From Diphasiastrum complanatum (taxonomy: Eukaryota; Streptophyta; Lycopodiopsida; Lycopodiales; Lycopodiaceae), in assembly GCA_029204225.1 (NCBI GenBank), contig CM055104.1, positions 26,197,785-26,261,784 of the forward strand: a stretch of 64,000 nucleotides of DNA, given 5' to 3'. Of this stretch, positions 22,149-32,775 are shown in pieces (the first letter of the stretch is position 1; every line of letters begins with the position of its first letter). The notes under the pieces are model-generated. The model saw only the letters and a program-made list of their open reading frames with translations, searched no databases and had not been told where the DNA came from. Both the position numbers and the translations under genes were made by a program.

Positions 22149-22825
22149 TGTTAGAGAATATGCAAGATTTATGCCACATTTCTAGCCTATTTAGTTTACT
22201 TGAATGTTGGTTCCTACATTATTCCACAAACAAGAAAAGAAACTAATCCACTCTACAAAAGCAACAAATCTAATCCACTCTACAGTCCACAACCACACAC
22301 AAAAGGAGGGAAGGGCAAGATCATAAATGCGTCACTCAAGAAACAAGCATGATCAATTAGCTCAACGGATGCACCAAACTCGTGAAGGCTCTTTTCATTT
22401 CAGCATGGAGTTGATACAATTCACAAAAAGCTCCTCTACTCAAAGAGGGAGTCTCTTAAATAAGCAAGATAGCTCCTTAGGTGGCATCCTAGTGGAATTT
22501 CCACATTTCACAAATTACAAGTGGAATAATGCTCTCCCCTAGAGGTCACCATCTCACTCTACTTTCTTTAAGAGAAGTCTACTTGCATTTATTACCATTT
22601 GCCTAGAAATACTAGTTCCTACATGGTCGTTCCAACTTTCGGGATTCACCACGAGGCTTACACAGTTCTTGCTTGCCGTTCCTAACTAACATTTCTCGGT
22701 TCTCATACTCGGCTCTCAGTCTTCGTTGGTCTTGTCTTCTTAGAGATCTCCTCGGTCTAAGGTGAGAGGTGCTCTTGAGTTGCTATGTCTGAGTATCTTG
22801 GGGATTCGTCAGAATCAGCCCAACA
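22149..22825 (-). mobile_element. 5' LTR of the non-autonomous element
   Basis: Begins TGTTAGAG and ends CAGCCCAACA on the plus strand, giving matched TGTT...AACA ends. The internal sequence directly beside it, read on the minus strand, is TTCTAGTTCTTGATG; it does not match the initiator-Met primer site and its tRNA was not identified. Confidence 0.8.
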
Positions 22826-23600
22826 GCGAAGGGTGCTCCAGGCGCCTGACGCAAAAGGCCTTCTAGAAAATTTATAGAATGCCTGGTGCGCCCGCCGCGA
22901 AATTTTCTAGAAGGGCGTTTTCTAAAAATTTTCTAGAAGGCCTTCTAGAAATTTTCTAGAAGTATCTCACGAAATTTTCTAGAAGGCGTTCTAGAAAATT
23001 TCTAGAAGGCCTGTCGCGAAAATTTCGCAACAGGCGCCTGGTGCGCCCGTCGTGAGATATTTGCGAAGGCCTGTCGCGAAAAAATTTCTAGAAGGCCTTC
23101 GCAAAAATGTTGCGACGGGCGCAACAAGCCTTCTAGAAAATTTCGCAAAGGCCTTCTAGAAATTTCGCGATGAGCGCGCCAGGCACCTGTCGTGAAATTC
23201 TCACGACAGGCCTTCTAGAAAATTTCTAGGAGACGCCCTTCGCAAAAATTTCACGATGGGTCTTTTAGAAAATTTCGCGATGGGCCTTCTAGAAAATGAT
23301 TTCGTGATGGCATTTTCGTTAATGTTCCCTCTCCCCCCCCCGCCCACCCGTCACGGCGGGTGGATGAGGGTGGGGGAAGAATTTATAAAAAAGCATTGTG
23401 AGCAGGGGGCAGAATTAATAAAACATTTCGCGACTTGCCTGTCGCGAGAAATTCGAGATGTAGCCGTGAGTCGCGAAATTTTTGCAATGCAGCATTCGTG
23501 ATATTTTCACGAACTCGCGCCTTCGCAAAATTTCGCGACTCGCGCCGGGCTGCATCGCAAAATTTTTGCGACAGGCGTGTCGTGAAGTGTTTTATAAATT
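22826..23600. repeat. Palindromic satellite array, part 4, with hairpin copy 4
   Basis: The same modules as 12.3-16.0 kb resume immediately after the LTR. Hairpin module 4 is at 23,290-23,385: ATGATTTCGTGATGGCATTT, a C-rich arm, CACCCGTCACGGCGGGTGG and GGGTGGGGG. To the right the array decays into CGCGA-rich sequence without TTCTAGAA (23,420-23,590). The natural reading is one array split by the LTR element. Confidence 0.85.
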
Positions 23601-23689
23601 ATGACCCTGCCCACAATGATCAAGATTTTGGTTTCCTAGTAGATGAAAAAAAAAAAGCACTCTTGGAGAGATATTCTCTCTCATGTTAA

Positions 23690-25060
23690 CTGGGTTACAG
23701 GCTTCTCAGTTAGGCATCTAATATATACAGATTGGGTATGATCTGTATAGATATGCTATGTATTGATTCATAGTGAGATCATGTGTTTTTTTGAGCAAAT
23801 TCTTAATCCTGTGGATTCACTATGAGATCATTAGACTGAGTTTATTTGCATGCATAAACTAGTCAAGAAACATAGACATATTGTTGAGAAGTGTCTTATG
23901 CCAATTCTCACATGATGTATAGATTTGGTACGGAGGATTTCCTTTTGGCCAAAGTGAATGCCTTTCGTAGAATCTTAGGTGTTGATAACAGTGCCAGTGG
24001 AGTAATGTGGAATGCATGAAGGTTGGTGGGCTGTTTCATCCATTAGATAATTCTACTAAGTGGTGGGATAGTATCTTCATGGATTTTCTAGTTGACAAAC
24101 AAACAAGAATGGTGCAATTTGGGTCATAATTGACCGGTTAACCAAATTGGTTACATTTATTCCAGTAAAGAGTATGGTGTAAGCGTTTGGTTGTTGGACG
24201 AGTCTATAAGATATCATTATCTGTTGATATTGTGGATAAGTCACAACCACTATGAGTTATTTTATGATTCTGGTAATGGATGATTTACATAAGATATGTA
24301 GGCACTTTTGGTTCTAATTATTTTTTGTATGAAAACAAATTATCATGGAAACTCAGTTGGAGTTGGATAATGTAGTTAATTAATCTTAATTTATTCTAGA
24401 TCAGAACTTAAGAGTATTGGGGTCTAGATGTATGGAACCCTGACTTTGAAATGACATGTTGAGTCATGTCGACAATTCCTTATTGACATTGTAAGGAGAG
24501 TAGATTCGCATGAATCAGGAACTTTCCTCGTGGAAAGGATTTTTGTGGAGCAACTCTCATGTCTTTAAGAGTAGTTGCATTCACATTCTCATATTTTCAA
24601 ATATAGAATAAGAATTCGGTGAATAATGATTGACGGATCATAGTTCAGGTTCCAGTCTATATTTGACTTTCAAGAGAGGGTAACGTGAGTGGTGAAAAGG
24701 TTGGATGTTTTGTGCATCAGTATCCTTATGAAAAACTCATTGGATAAGGTATCTTCCATTAATTGAGTTTGATTGTAACAGTAGTACATAGTCCATTTAT
24801 GCTTATGTATGGATTTCAACCTAGATCTCCGGTAACGGTTGAAATTGAGTTGATTGAAGTTCAGAAAGTGGCGGATTTCTTGTGAGAAATGTAGGAAATG
24901 CTACAATTAGCACATGAAAATCCTTGTTGATGAAAATTATCGGCTTGTCTTGTTTTCAAAAAGTCTTCGTTGAGCACTTTTTGAGCCTGAGTGGTTGCTC
25001 AAGCAATTGTAAAATTTTCCCATGGGTCCCAATGGAAATTGCTGAAGTCTGCACATGGTT
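23690..25060 (+). pseudogene. Decayed Ty3/Gypsy integrase
   Basis: With several frame changes the plus strand yields KVGGLFHPLDNSTKWWDSIF then MDFLV, TRMVQ and DRLTK, the start of a Gypsy integrase core (typically GLLQPL..P..W..ISMDFI...DRLTK.AHF). Near 24,790 comes HSPFMLMYGFQPRSPV, the conserved region after the third catalytic residue (typically SPFE.lYGr.pr.P). Stops occur every few tens of codons and the central Asp region is unreadable. The sequence left of about 24,000 is too decayed to assign. Confidence 0.65.
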
Positions 25061-26300
25061 ACATTCCCCAATGGTTATGTTCTTGGTATTTTCAGCTTCA
25101 AAGTCAACTCTTCATGTTAGCAATCAAGTTTGCTTCTCGCTTTTCATTGGTCATGATGCTTGCATCATATAGGTCCAAAGTTTGTTGAAGGACTTTGCTG
25201 TCTGAATATTATGTTTCCCTTTTTACACATGGCTCTTTTAGGAGTTAATGAGAAGGGATCTTTGACTTGGGAATCTTGCCTTTCTTGGATCCCTTATCCT
25301 CTCTTCAAAAACATCTTATGTAACAATCTTTGTCTTCAAATTCTTCGGCATCATTCTCAGCATTTAATGACACCCCTTTATTCCTTTGATTCATGTTCGT
25401 TTTATTATTGTGGGTTTGTCACTACCTTGTTGATGGAATATTGATGACATCACTGTGACTTGCATGAAATTTTCTGAATATTTTCTTCTTTTGCAGTGCA
25501 CTTCGCATGTGTGTGAAAGACAACAGCCGATTTTGACACACTCAGTAACTCCTCAAGGTTTTCTTGATTTATTACATGAATCGGTTCATCTTCAAAAGAG
25601 ACATCTTCATCAAAGTTGTCTCTAAGCCAATAAAAAGATTTTACCATTGGCTTTGAAAACTAGAAATTTTCTGATTTCTATGCAAAGTTGTAACTTCCAT
25701 CCCAAAAATCAATGTAATTGAAAGGATATTCGGTGGGAATTTTGATGATCACAACTTTTGCTATGTATGTACTGTATCAAGGACTGATTTGGTACAAAAT
25801 AACCTGTTGCTTGTAATATTTTGACAGTATTTGTGCTCAGTTCTCTAAATTTCATTTCCATTGTTGTCAACGTTGATCCACTCAAATTGGTCGATACTGA
25901 TATTATTGTGGCTATTTGGACCCGTGACTAAGATTTTCCTAGCCGGCCAGTGAATTCAAAACGCATAAGATGCCTTTTATTAACAGATTTTTCATAAGAA
26001 CATTGATAGTGTCTCCATGAGTACTAAATTCAAACGAAAAAAATAGTTATATAATTTTAAATTCCTGCTTCAACCATTATTGGGCAAGCCGGATGCCCAA
26101 AATATAAATACAAATCTTACAATATGTTTACAATAAAAGGCCATTTTAACCCGATTTTTATCATAAAAATCTCAAAATTACTACAATTGAAGTCCCATTT
26201 TTTATGACAAAAAATTAGCTAACACTAATACACCAATTGAAAAGGCGTTTGGTTAACCTGACTTTATATGAGGTTGTAAATACACAAATAATTGTCGCAC
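25061..26300. other. Unassigned, AT-rich
   Basis: Frames are short and have no recognised motif. A 65-codon minus frame at 25,450-25,647 (NQENLEELLSVSKSAVVFHT) looks somewhat protein-like but stands alone and lacks clear splice signals. Confidence 0.3.
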
Positions 26301-26303
26301 AAT

Positions 26304-27220
26304 TTATGCTCTCAATCTAACTGACTTGCTTCCATGAGTTGAAGCTCTAGGATTTTGCTTCTCCTCTCGATCAAGCTCCTCCTTGATCTCAACCATATCT
26401 TTGCCAATATGATTCTTAGAGGATTCATCATTCAAGATTACAAACATTGTGGCTCTACCATTGCTCTTTATGCTATAAAAATGCACATCCAAATAAATCA
26501 ACTTAAGAGGGTGAGTAGTCTTAGTGATAGTGTTAGAGAAAGGCAACCTATGTGCTTTAGCCAAAGCACATGCTTCAAAAACCTATTCCTCCTTTTCCAT
26601 GGATCTTAGAAGGCCTAGAGCAAGCTCCTCTTGGCTTCCATAGACTTGGTGTTGATGTGACCAAGCCTCTTGTGCCACAAATCATTTATGGTCATCTTGT
26701 CCTCCTTGGCTACTATCACAAATTGGTTAAGATCAACAAAAGCATTAGCTTAGACAACCTCCCAAACCTTCTTCCTCTTGCTATGATCTTCCCATTCTTC
26801 TCGATGTTGCATATATTAGAGAACTCCACAATGAAACCATGATCTAAAAGTTGGCCAACACTAAGCAAATTCTTAGTGATGCTAGGAATGAAGAGAACAC
26901 CATCTATCTTAGTCTTCTTGGAAGATTCTAAGCATAAGGGAATGGATTCCACACCTTCAACTTTACATTCATGATCATTTAATGGACTTTATCGGTCCTA
27001 CATAAGGCGTGAATTGAGAAAAGTACTCCCTTCTACCCGACATGTGGGAGCTAGCCCAACTATCTATCCACCAAGGATCTTCACCTTTGACATTTGATGA
27101 TGAAAAAGTTGACATCATGAGTGAGTCCTCATGATAACTCTCTTCCTCCTCTTGTCCAATGTTTGATCTTGATTCCTCTTGAAGCATTCCGATGCATAGT
27201 GTCCCATCTTGCTACAATAG
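26304..27220 (-). pseudogene. Copia-4 protease region and integrase N-terminus
   Basis: Going leftward: knuckle end (HYASEC) near 27,195, DPWWIDSWASSHMSG near 27,080 (protease start; Gly after Asp-Ser replaced by Trp), then VLFIPSITKNLLSVGQLLDHG at about 26,900. Integrase pieces AHRLPFSNT and THPLKLIYLDVHFY follow at about 26,540-26,460, where the normal HSDV motif reads YLDV. The element is cut at about 26,300, so most of integrase, RT, RNase H and the 3' LTR are gone. Frame changes occur between the segments. Confidence 0.8.
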
Positions 27221-27973
27221 TAGCACTTCATCCAGACTTGTGATGATGATGATGTAGATCCTCCTTGATCTCCATCCTTTGCTTTCTCCTTTTTGAATGC
27301 TCCTCCATTGCACTTTGCTTTGCCTTTGCTCTTGAAAAATAAGGCTTTGTCATCATCATCATTGATGGAGAGCCTCTCATCCTTGATTTGATATGAGCTT
27401 TCCTACTCTCCTCGACCATCAACACACTTTGAGGGTCTTCAAGTGTAGGCAATTTTCCCATGATGGCATAGCTTTGGACAAGGTTAGTAAAATCACTACA
27501 TATCCATTCAAAACTATTTCCACAAGCTCACTCTCTTTAATAGGTTCACCAACATAAGCAAGCTCTTTGTTCAAATCTTTCCCTCTCAAAACAAATTGAT
27601 GTCCACTCTCACTCTTCCCTTGGAAGCATTGAAGAACTTGGTTCTTGAGGGAAAGTAATCTTGAGGTATTCTTGGACTCATAGATCTTTTGAAGAGTCTC
27701 CCAAGCCTCTTGGGTTGAGATACATGCTCCTACTTCCTTGAGGAAATCATTTGCAACATTCATTTCAATACAATGGAGTGCAGTATCGCACCTCTTCTTG
27801 TTTTTAGTTGCTTCTTGTGGATGGATTGGCTCATCTTCCTCGCCATTCACAATATCCATCAAATTTTGCATGAAAAGGATGGATTCCATTCTTAACTTCC
27901 AAATTGAATAATTTGAAGAGTTCAATCTATCACTAGAATCCAAAAGGTAGGCACTTATGGATGCCATCTTCAA
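27195..27973 (-). pseudogene. Copia-4 gag
   Basis: A 184-codon frame begins with ATG at 27,973 (MKMASISAYLLDSSDRLNSSNYSIWKLRME) and contains the UBN2/Retrotran_gag_2 hallmarks: NYSIWK, CIEMNVANDFLKEVG, AWETLQKIYESKNTSR, LNKELAYVGEPIKESELVEIVLNG. The frame shifts near 27,430-27,470, after which LPTLEDPQSVLMVEESRKAH, a lysine-rich linker and a zinc knuckle near 27,210 follow. Organisation is the same as in Copia-5 (46.2-46.9 kb), but the sequence is clearly divergent. Confidence 0.85.
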
Positions 27974-28783
27974 TGATAGGGAGATAGATTCAATGAAACA
28001 AGATAGATTGTATAAGATATGATCACAACAAGCTATCCCACTCTCTCTGGGACTTGAGATGAATCACTCTCTGATTTCTCAACAAGATCTAAGATGATCT
28101 TGATCTTGATCAATCTTCAAGATCCAAACTAGATCCAAACCTAGCTCAATTTACTATAGATTTGATCAAAACAAGTCTCCTCCTTGATCTCAACTTCACA
28201 AGAAGGGTGAATCCACCTATACTGAACCAAAAGCACTTTATAGCACACAAATGTCTCACAAATAAAGCCTTCTAAATTCAGGTTGAATCACATTGACATA
28301 TTCAATCACAAAACTATCCAAAAATGAGCCAAAATGAAACACAATCTTCACTAGTTTTGCATTTCTTGATAAAGAAAACATCAAAAGACTTGATCTGAAT
28401 CTAAAAGGTGTATTTTAGGATCTTAAGAAGCCTAAGAACGACCTAATTAAGCTCTCAAATGGTTGGTCCAAAAACCTAAAGAGTGGTGGCATTCAAATCC
28501 TTATGAAAATCTCTACTAGGAGACATGTACTCCAAGATTTAATTCATAAGAACTTTCTAATTTGGTTTGGTTGAATGGAAATGGCTCAATCTCGGTTCCT
28601 ACAACTATAACTCAGCAAAAAAAGTTTCCTTTGATCTATTCTCGCTCAAATGAAACCAAATCTGGAGGTACAATCACTAGATTAGCAACTAGAAGCAAGG
28701 ACAATGCCAATACTACTCAGATCTAGGATCTAAGCTTGAGAAAAGCAAATCTAAAGCTCACTTTTGATTAGGCTCTGGTACCA
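27974..28783 (-). mobile_element. Copia-4 leader with primer-binding site
   Basis: This is the untranslated leader between LTR and gag. At its right edge, minus strand of about 28,768-28,782 reads TGGTACCAGAGCC, one mismatch from the initiator-Met site TGGTATCAGAGC. Confidence 0.75.
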
Positions 28784-29400
28784 TGACAAAATTTTACAGA
28801 ACATTAAATCCCAATCAATCCTAAAAGTGATGGAGGATGCACAAATCAAAGATCTAGATCCAAACGAGCTAGAATCAAGACTAGTTACCAAAACTAGCTA
28901 ATTTGGCATTTAACTCCACAATAGGCGCATAGATTTGATCAAATACACTAAAGTAAAGTGCAGCAAGCTTCTCAGACCTGTAATCAACTTTACCAGTCCT
29001 TCCAAAGCAAGTAATTAATTCATAGAATCACTCACATCCAATAGCTATAACTCACCACCCAAAGACAATGTTGATAGAAGTGCAAAAACTCAATTTTTCT
29101 TCATATTATATAGATGGAGATCCATCATGATACATTTATACATTTCAAGCACAGATCTAAGCATATTAGGGCACCTCTGAACTTATCATACCCTAACCCT
29201 AACATCTAACCTAATAAGTCATTGGATCCACCTTAATATGGGGTTAAGATCTCAAGATCCAAAAACAATGTAAAACATGCTATTTTTAGCTCCTAAAATT
29301 TATCTAGCTTATCTAAGCATCATTCAATTGTCAAATGGAAATTCTGATAGAAGAATCCTTCTTGCATTCACTTGGTTGGGTCAATACATCTCCTATAACA
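28784..29400 (-). mobile_element. Copia-4 5' LTR, 617 bp
   Basis: The plus strand starts TGACAAAATTTT beside the primer site and ends CTCCTATAACA at 29,400. On the element strand it is TGTTATAGGAGATG...AAAATTTTGTCA. The outer edge coincides with the point where Gypsy RNase H coding sequence starts, so the element inserted into that Gypsy copy. No partner LTR is present. Confidence 0.75.
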
Positions 29401-29915
29401 TACTTTGATCCATTTTTAGCGGCACATGAAATTTAATCATCCAATTTGTTAATCGTAAGAAGGGTTCTAAAATCAGTGCATCCTTCAGTTTTTGGGAGGC
29501 TTCCAAAGCTTTTTCTATCCAAAGAGAAATGATTGTAAGTTTATATGTAAGACATGCCAATTCCACAAAGAACAATATGAATGTCCTATAATAGTTGGCA
29601 TGTCCCATAAAGATGTATACCTCTCGGACCATCTTTGGTGGTGGAAGATCCATGATTATCTGCACTTTTGATAAATCGTTTGCTATACCATATCAAGGTA
29701 TAATATGGCCCGAAATTAGACCATGTGCAATCCAAATTCGACATTTTTCAGGGTTCCAAGGTATTTAAAGTTTGTGACATTGAGAAAATACTTTTCTAAA
29801 TGAGAAAAATGCTCCTCATCAAGACCATGAATACAAAGATCATTCAAGCAGATCTTCAAGAATTTATTCAAATATTCTTTGAATGATGTTTGCATAACTC
29901 TCTAAAAAGTGTTTA
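29393..29915 (-). pseudogene. Gypsy RT to RNase H fragment
   Basis: A 90-codon minus frame reads DLPPPKMVREVYIFMGHANYYRTFI, then LKDALILEPFLRLTNWMIKFHV: the conserved Gypsy RT-RNase H connection (typically [23 protein letters not shown]...W...FHV.tDAS). The TDAS residues are lost because Copia-4 interrupts there. To the right, 29,700-29,880 encodes the preceding RT thumb in another frame. Confidence 0.8.
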
Positions 29916-29933
29916 GTGCATATATCAATTAGT

Positions 29934-29964
<31 letters not shown>

Positions 29965-30191
29965 TGACCTTTTGTTGATGCACCAAAGCCACACAAATTG
30001 TTGGTATGATATTTCACTTTGAATGATGTTTGCATAACTCTCTAAAAAGTGTTTAGTGCATATATCAATTAGTACACACACACACAAAATTGACTAAAGA
30101 TCATTCAAGCAGATCTTCAAGAATTTATTCAAATATTCTTTGAATGATGTTTGCATAACTCTCTAAAAAGTGTTTAGTGCATATATCAATT

Positions 30192-30257
<66 letters not shown>

Positions 30258-30440
30258 TGACCTTTTGTTGATGCACCAAAGCCACACAAATTGTTGGTAT
30301 GATATTTCACTTTGAATGATGTTTGCATAACTCTCTAAAAAGTGTTTAGTGCATATATCAATTAGTACACACACACAAAATTGACCTATTGTTGATGCAC
30401 CAAAGCCACACAAATTGTTGGTATGATATTTCACTTAGCA
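29880..30440. repeat. Four tandem units carrying an (AC)n tract of varying length
   Basis: A unit TTGAATGATGTTTGCATAAC ... AGTACACACAC(AC)n AAAATTGACC ... GGTATGATATTTCAC starts near 29,880, 30,017, 30,139 and 30,310. The AC tract spans about 24, 12, 60 and 12 bp in successive units, so copying of the unit was followed by separate slippage. Unit 2 lacks the distal half and returns to AAAGATCATTCAAGCAGATC (also at about 29,840), so at least two different duplication events happened. The left end belongs to the Gypsy RT fragment. Confidence 0.85.
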
Positions 30441-31160
30441 ATAGGAGTTTTTGTCCACTTTTTTCTACGATATTTTAGCTGATATTTGATAATTATGGAT
30501 GGTTTTCAAGCTCTGTTACTTTCAAGGAAGTTTACAATCGCTTCTGCCAACATCACACTATTGAGTTCAATGATAAGTTTACATTTTTATAGTCACAATC
30601 CACGATTTTATTGCACTTCCATTTGTTTAGCGTTTGATTTTTAGAAATGAACCTTTATTGGTCATTTTATGTTAGTGAAACTAATCATTATTTTTTATGA
30701 GAAATGATGCCTCTGTTGAATGCAATCGCTCTTTTGGATTACAAAGTCATTCAATCTCTCTCTATAATTGATGACCTAGGCTTGTTGATCTTCATCACTA
30801 GATGCCACATGGAACTTCTAGTATAACGGTTATATTACCTAGAGGCTACTGCACCTAGTAAATGCACTGGCATATTCAAAAAAGAGTTTTCTTTTAGTTA
30901 TTAAAATTCAAAATTTTAGGTTTGAAAGAAATTTTTTTGTTACATAAGTGGTATTTTTTGTGTATGATGTTTGTTACAAGCACTTGTGCACTTTGATAAG
31001 TGTTTCCATGTGAGCTCTTTATTCATCTCAAATTCACATCCTTACACTTTGAGAGTCAGACTTCACACCAAAGCTCCTTTCATTGAAAAAAAACATGAGC
31101 TGAGCTCAATTTCCGAAAATTGCCACCTATGATGATGGTGGTAAGGTACTACATTGCCTT
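30441..31160. other. Unassigned AT-rich DNA
   Basis: No convincing frame or repeat. It would be the 3' flank of the candidate gene at 31.2-32.2 kb; no obvious polyadenylation arrangement can be asserted. Confidence 0.3.
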
Positions 31161-32230
31161 TCACCCTGAGAGCCATCCTCCATAACAATGTTCATATGGT
31201 GTGTTCGCAGCTGCTGCTGCTGCTGCAGAAGAAGAACAACACGGAGAACCAGTGAAGCTATCATTGTTCTTATACAGATTGCTGCCGACGCCATCCGGAA
31301 GCGAATTCAATATTGGCAGCTGCATGATACTGTTCAACGCATGATGATGACCATGCCCCAAGATTTTTGTAGATTCTGAAGGCGCTGTTTTGCTTTAGCG
31401 AGGTTTGATACTGTGGTTGCCTCAGCATCGCTTATTTCATCACAAGCTCCAGTGATGAGATTAATGATGTATGTCTTACCAACAGTATTCTTACATCTCT
31501 TGCTCTCTGCGTCGCTGCTGCTCCAGCTGCCACTCTTACTGCGTTTCAAGTTCTTGCAGTTTTTTAAGTTGGAAGTAACTGCATGCAGGTTAAATAAATT
31601 AGAAGAATCCCCTTTTGGGATTTTGGCGGAGAGTAATTCTGATCTCAAGGAAGCGTGTCCCTTATTGCCACCAATATCCACATTGCAGCTGCATTCTGTG
31701 CTAGACTTCTTATCATCTGTCTGCCCTGATGTAGCCGTACCGCGGAAAGCCAATTCGTCCAAGAAATTCGTCTTCTCTGCATTGCACCTTGATATTTTGG
31801 ATGCGGGATTTAAAACCAGGTGATGTGGAACCCTTTTCTTTTCCGGACCGAGAAGACTATCAGCTTTGTGGACAGGCCGGCCTCTGAGGCTACCATCCAT
31901 ATTGCAGCTACATTCATCAGGAGGATTTGTGTCATTTTTGCCATTGAAAATCAGTTGTGTATAAGAAAAACTGCTATTGCCTCTTGGTGACAATCCAGAT
32001 GAGCTTTGATTTTCATGCAATCGAGCTTGAAGATTGAAGTCCATCAGCTCTGCATGCGAACCTCTAGGGTTTTCCTGTTTTCCTGTTGCATGCTCTTGCT
32101 TCACATACACCTCCTGATCGCAGTCAGGACAAGGGGCTTTGCCAGACATATTCTCAATCATGCTAAACTCTTGCTCTTTAACCTGTCCGACAATCATAGG
32201 ATCTGAATTTTTCTTGAGTACTGTTGACAC
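31161..32230 (-). CDS. Candidate host gene, unknown protein, frameshifted C-terminus
   Basis: A 298-codon minus frame ends at 31,334. From 31,361 another frame carries on in protein-like sequence to 31,161 (HGHHHALNSIMQLPILNSLP, then an alanine run), so a one-base indel or missed junction near 31,340-31,360 probably split one longer protein. Features: CPDCDQEVYVKQE near the N-terminus; two internal repeats, DECSCNMDG and TECSCNVDIGG; a Ser/Lys-rich segment (KRSKSGSWSSSDAESKRC); then TYIINLITGACDEISDAEAT and a basic helix-like KAKQRLQNLQK. A 5' intron is possible: GTAAGT near 32,360 and an acceptor ATGTGTCAACAG ending about 32,222. If used, the listed Met would not be the start. I recognise no family. 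Codon use and lack of transposon motifs favour a host gene. Confidence 0.5.
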
Positions 32231-32574
32231 ATCAATTTACATGATAGGTGTGGATGTGGATGTACACATGATTGCAGTGCTTCTTCTTGATAAGAGTATA
32301 TTGTCTATCTGTCTGTACCGATATAGAGAGAAGCAGCAGGCGAAGTGAGCTGATTACTTACCCACCAACAGGCAGACTTGTATTCATGCCACCTGAACTA
32401 AAGTTTCATCCGCTTGACTCCAGCAGCAGCAGGAGGAGAAAAAATGGATGGCTACTTAAAGAAATGTATCTGATGACGATGATGATATGGCTTGGTGAGG
32501 GAGGGTATGCTCTCCTCTTTTTCTTTGGCTTGATCCAAACGATATTCAGCTCCGCTCCGATTCCCGACGATGAT

Positions 32575-32775
32575 GATGCGAGGCGAGGCGAGGCGAGGCG
32601 AGAGGAGAGCAGAGGAGTTAGGCAACGCGAAGCAAAGCAGAGAAGATGTGAGAAATGAAATGAGCAGGAGTATTTTATTTGAGCGAGGCGAGGCGAGAGG
32701 AGAGCAGAGGACTGAGGCAACGCGAAGCAAAGCAAAGAAGATGAGAGAAATTAAATGAGCAGGAGTATTTTATTT
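32575..32775. repeat. Tandem duplication of about 98 bp with a GAGGC-type core, upstream of the gene
   Basis: Two units share (GAGGC)n-GAGAGGAGAGCAGAGGA, GGCAACGCGAAGCAAAGCA, and GAGCAGGAGTATTTTATTT in that order; the second ends near 32,775. The first unit has more GAGGC copies than the second. Relative to the candidate gene this is its promoter/5' region, read as a CCTCG pyrimidine strand on the coding side. Whether it affects transcription is unknown. Confidence 0.8.

Larger units (their letters stand above)
15970..22825 (-). mobile_element. Non-autonomous Gypsy-like LTR retrotransposon (6.9 kb)
   Basis: Two direct LTR copies (15,970-16,651 and 22,149-22,825) bound 5.5 kb. They look about 95 percent identical by eye. 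Direction is minus: next to the left LTR the coding strand has AGGGGTGGGATGA (polypurine tract), then TGTTGGCTGATTC, the LTR start. Reading leftward, the internal part holds a repeat-rich leader, a gag with CCHC motifs, and a coiled-coil ORF. No protease, RT, RNase H or integrase motif was found, so it must have depended on a partner. Its gag is related to that of Gypsy B (55.9-57.4 kb), a plausible partner family. The flanks are both palindromic array but show no target duplication (AGGCC versus GCGAA), which argues for later rearrangement or deletion at an edge. Confidence 0.85.

Noticed and set aside
15965-22830. Target-site duplication around the 6.9-kb LTR element
   Set aside because: AGGCC on the left and GCGAA on the right do not match; shifting the edges by a few bases does not help.
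31413-31823. 136-codon plus-strand ORF, Leu-rich
   Set aside because: Antisense shadow of the candidate host gene, whose sense frame is longer and better in composition.
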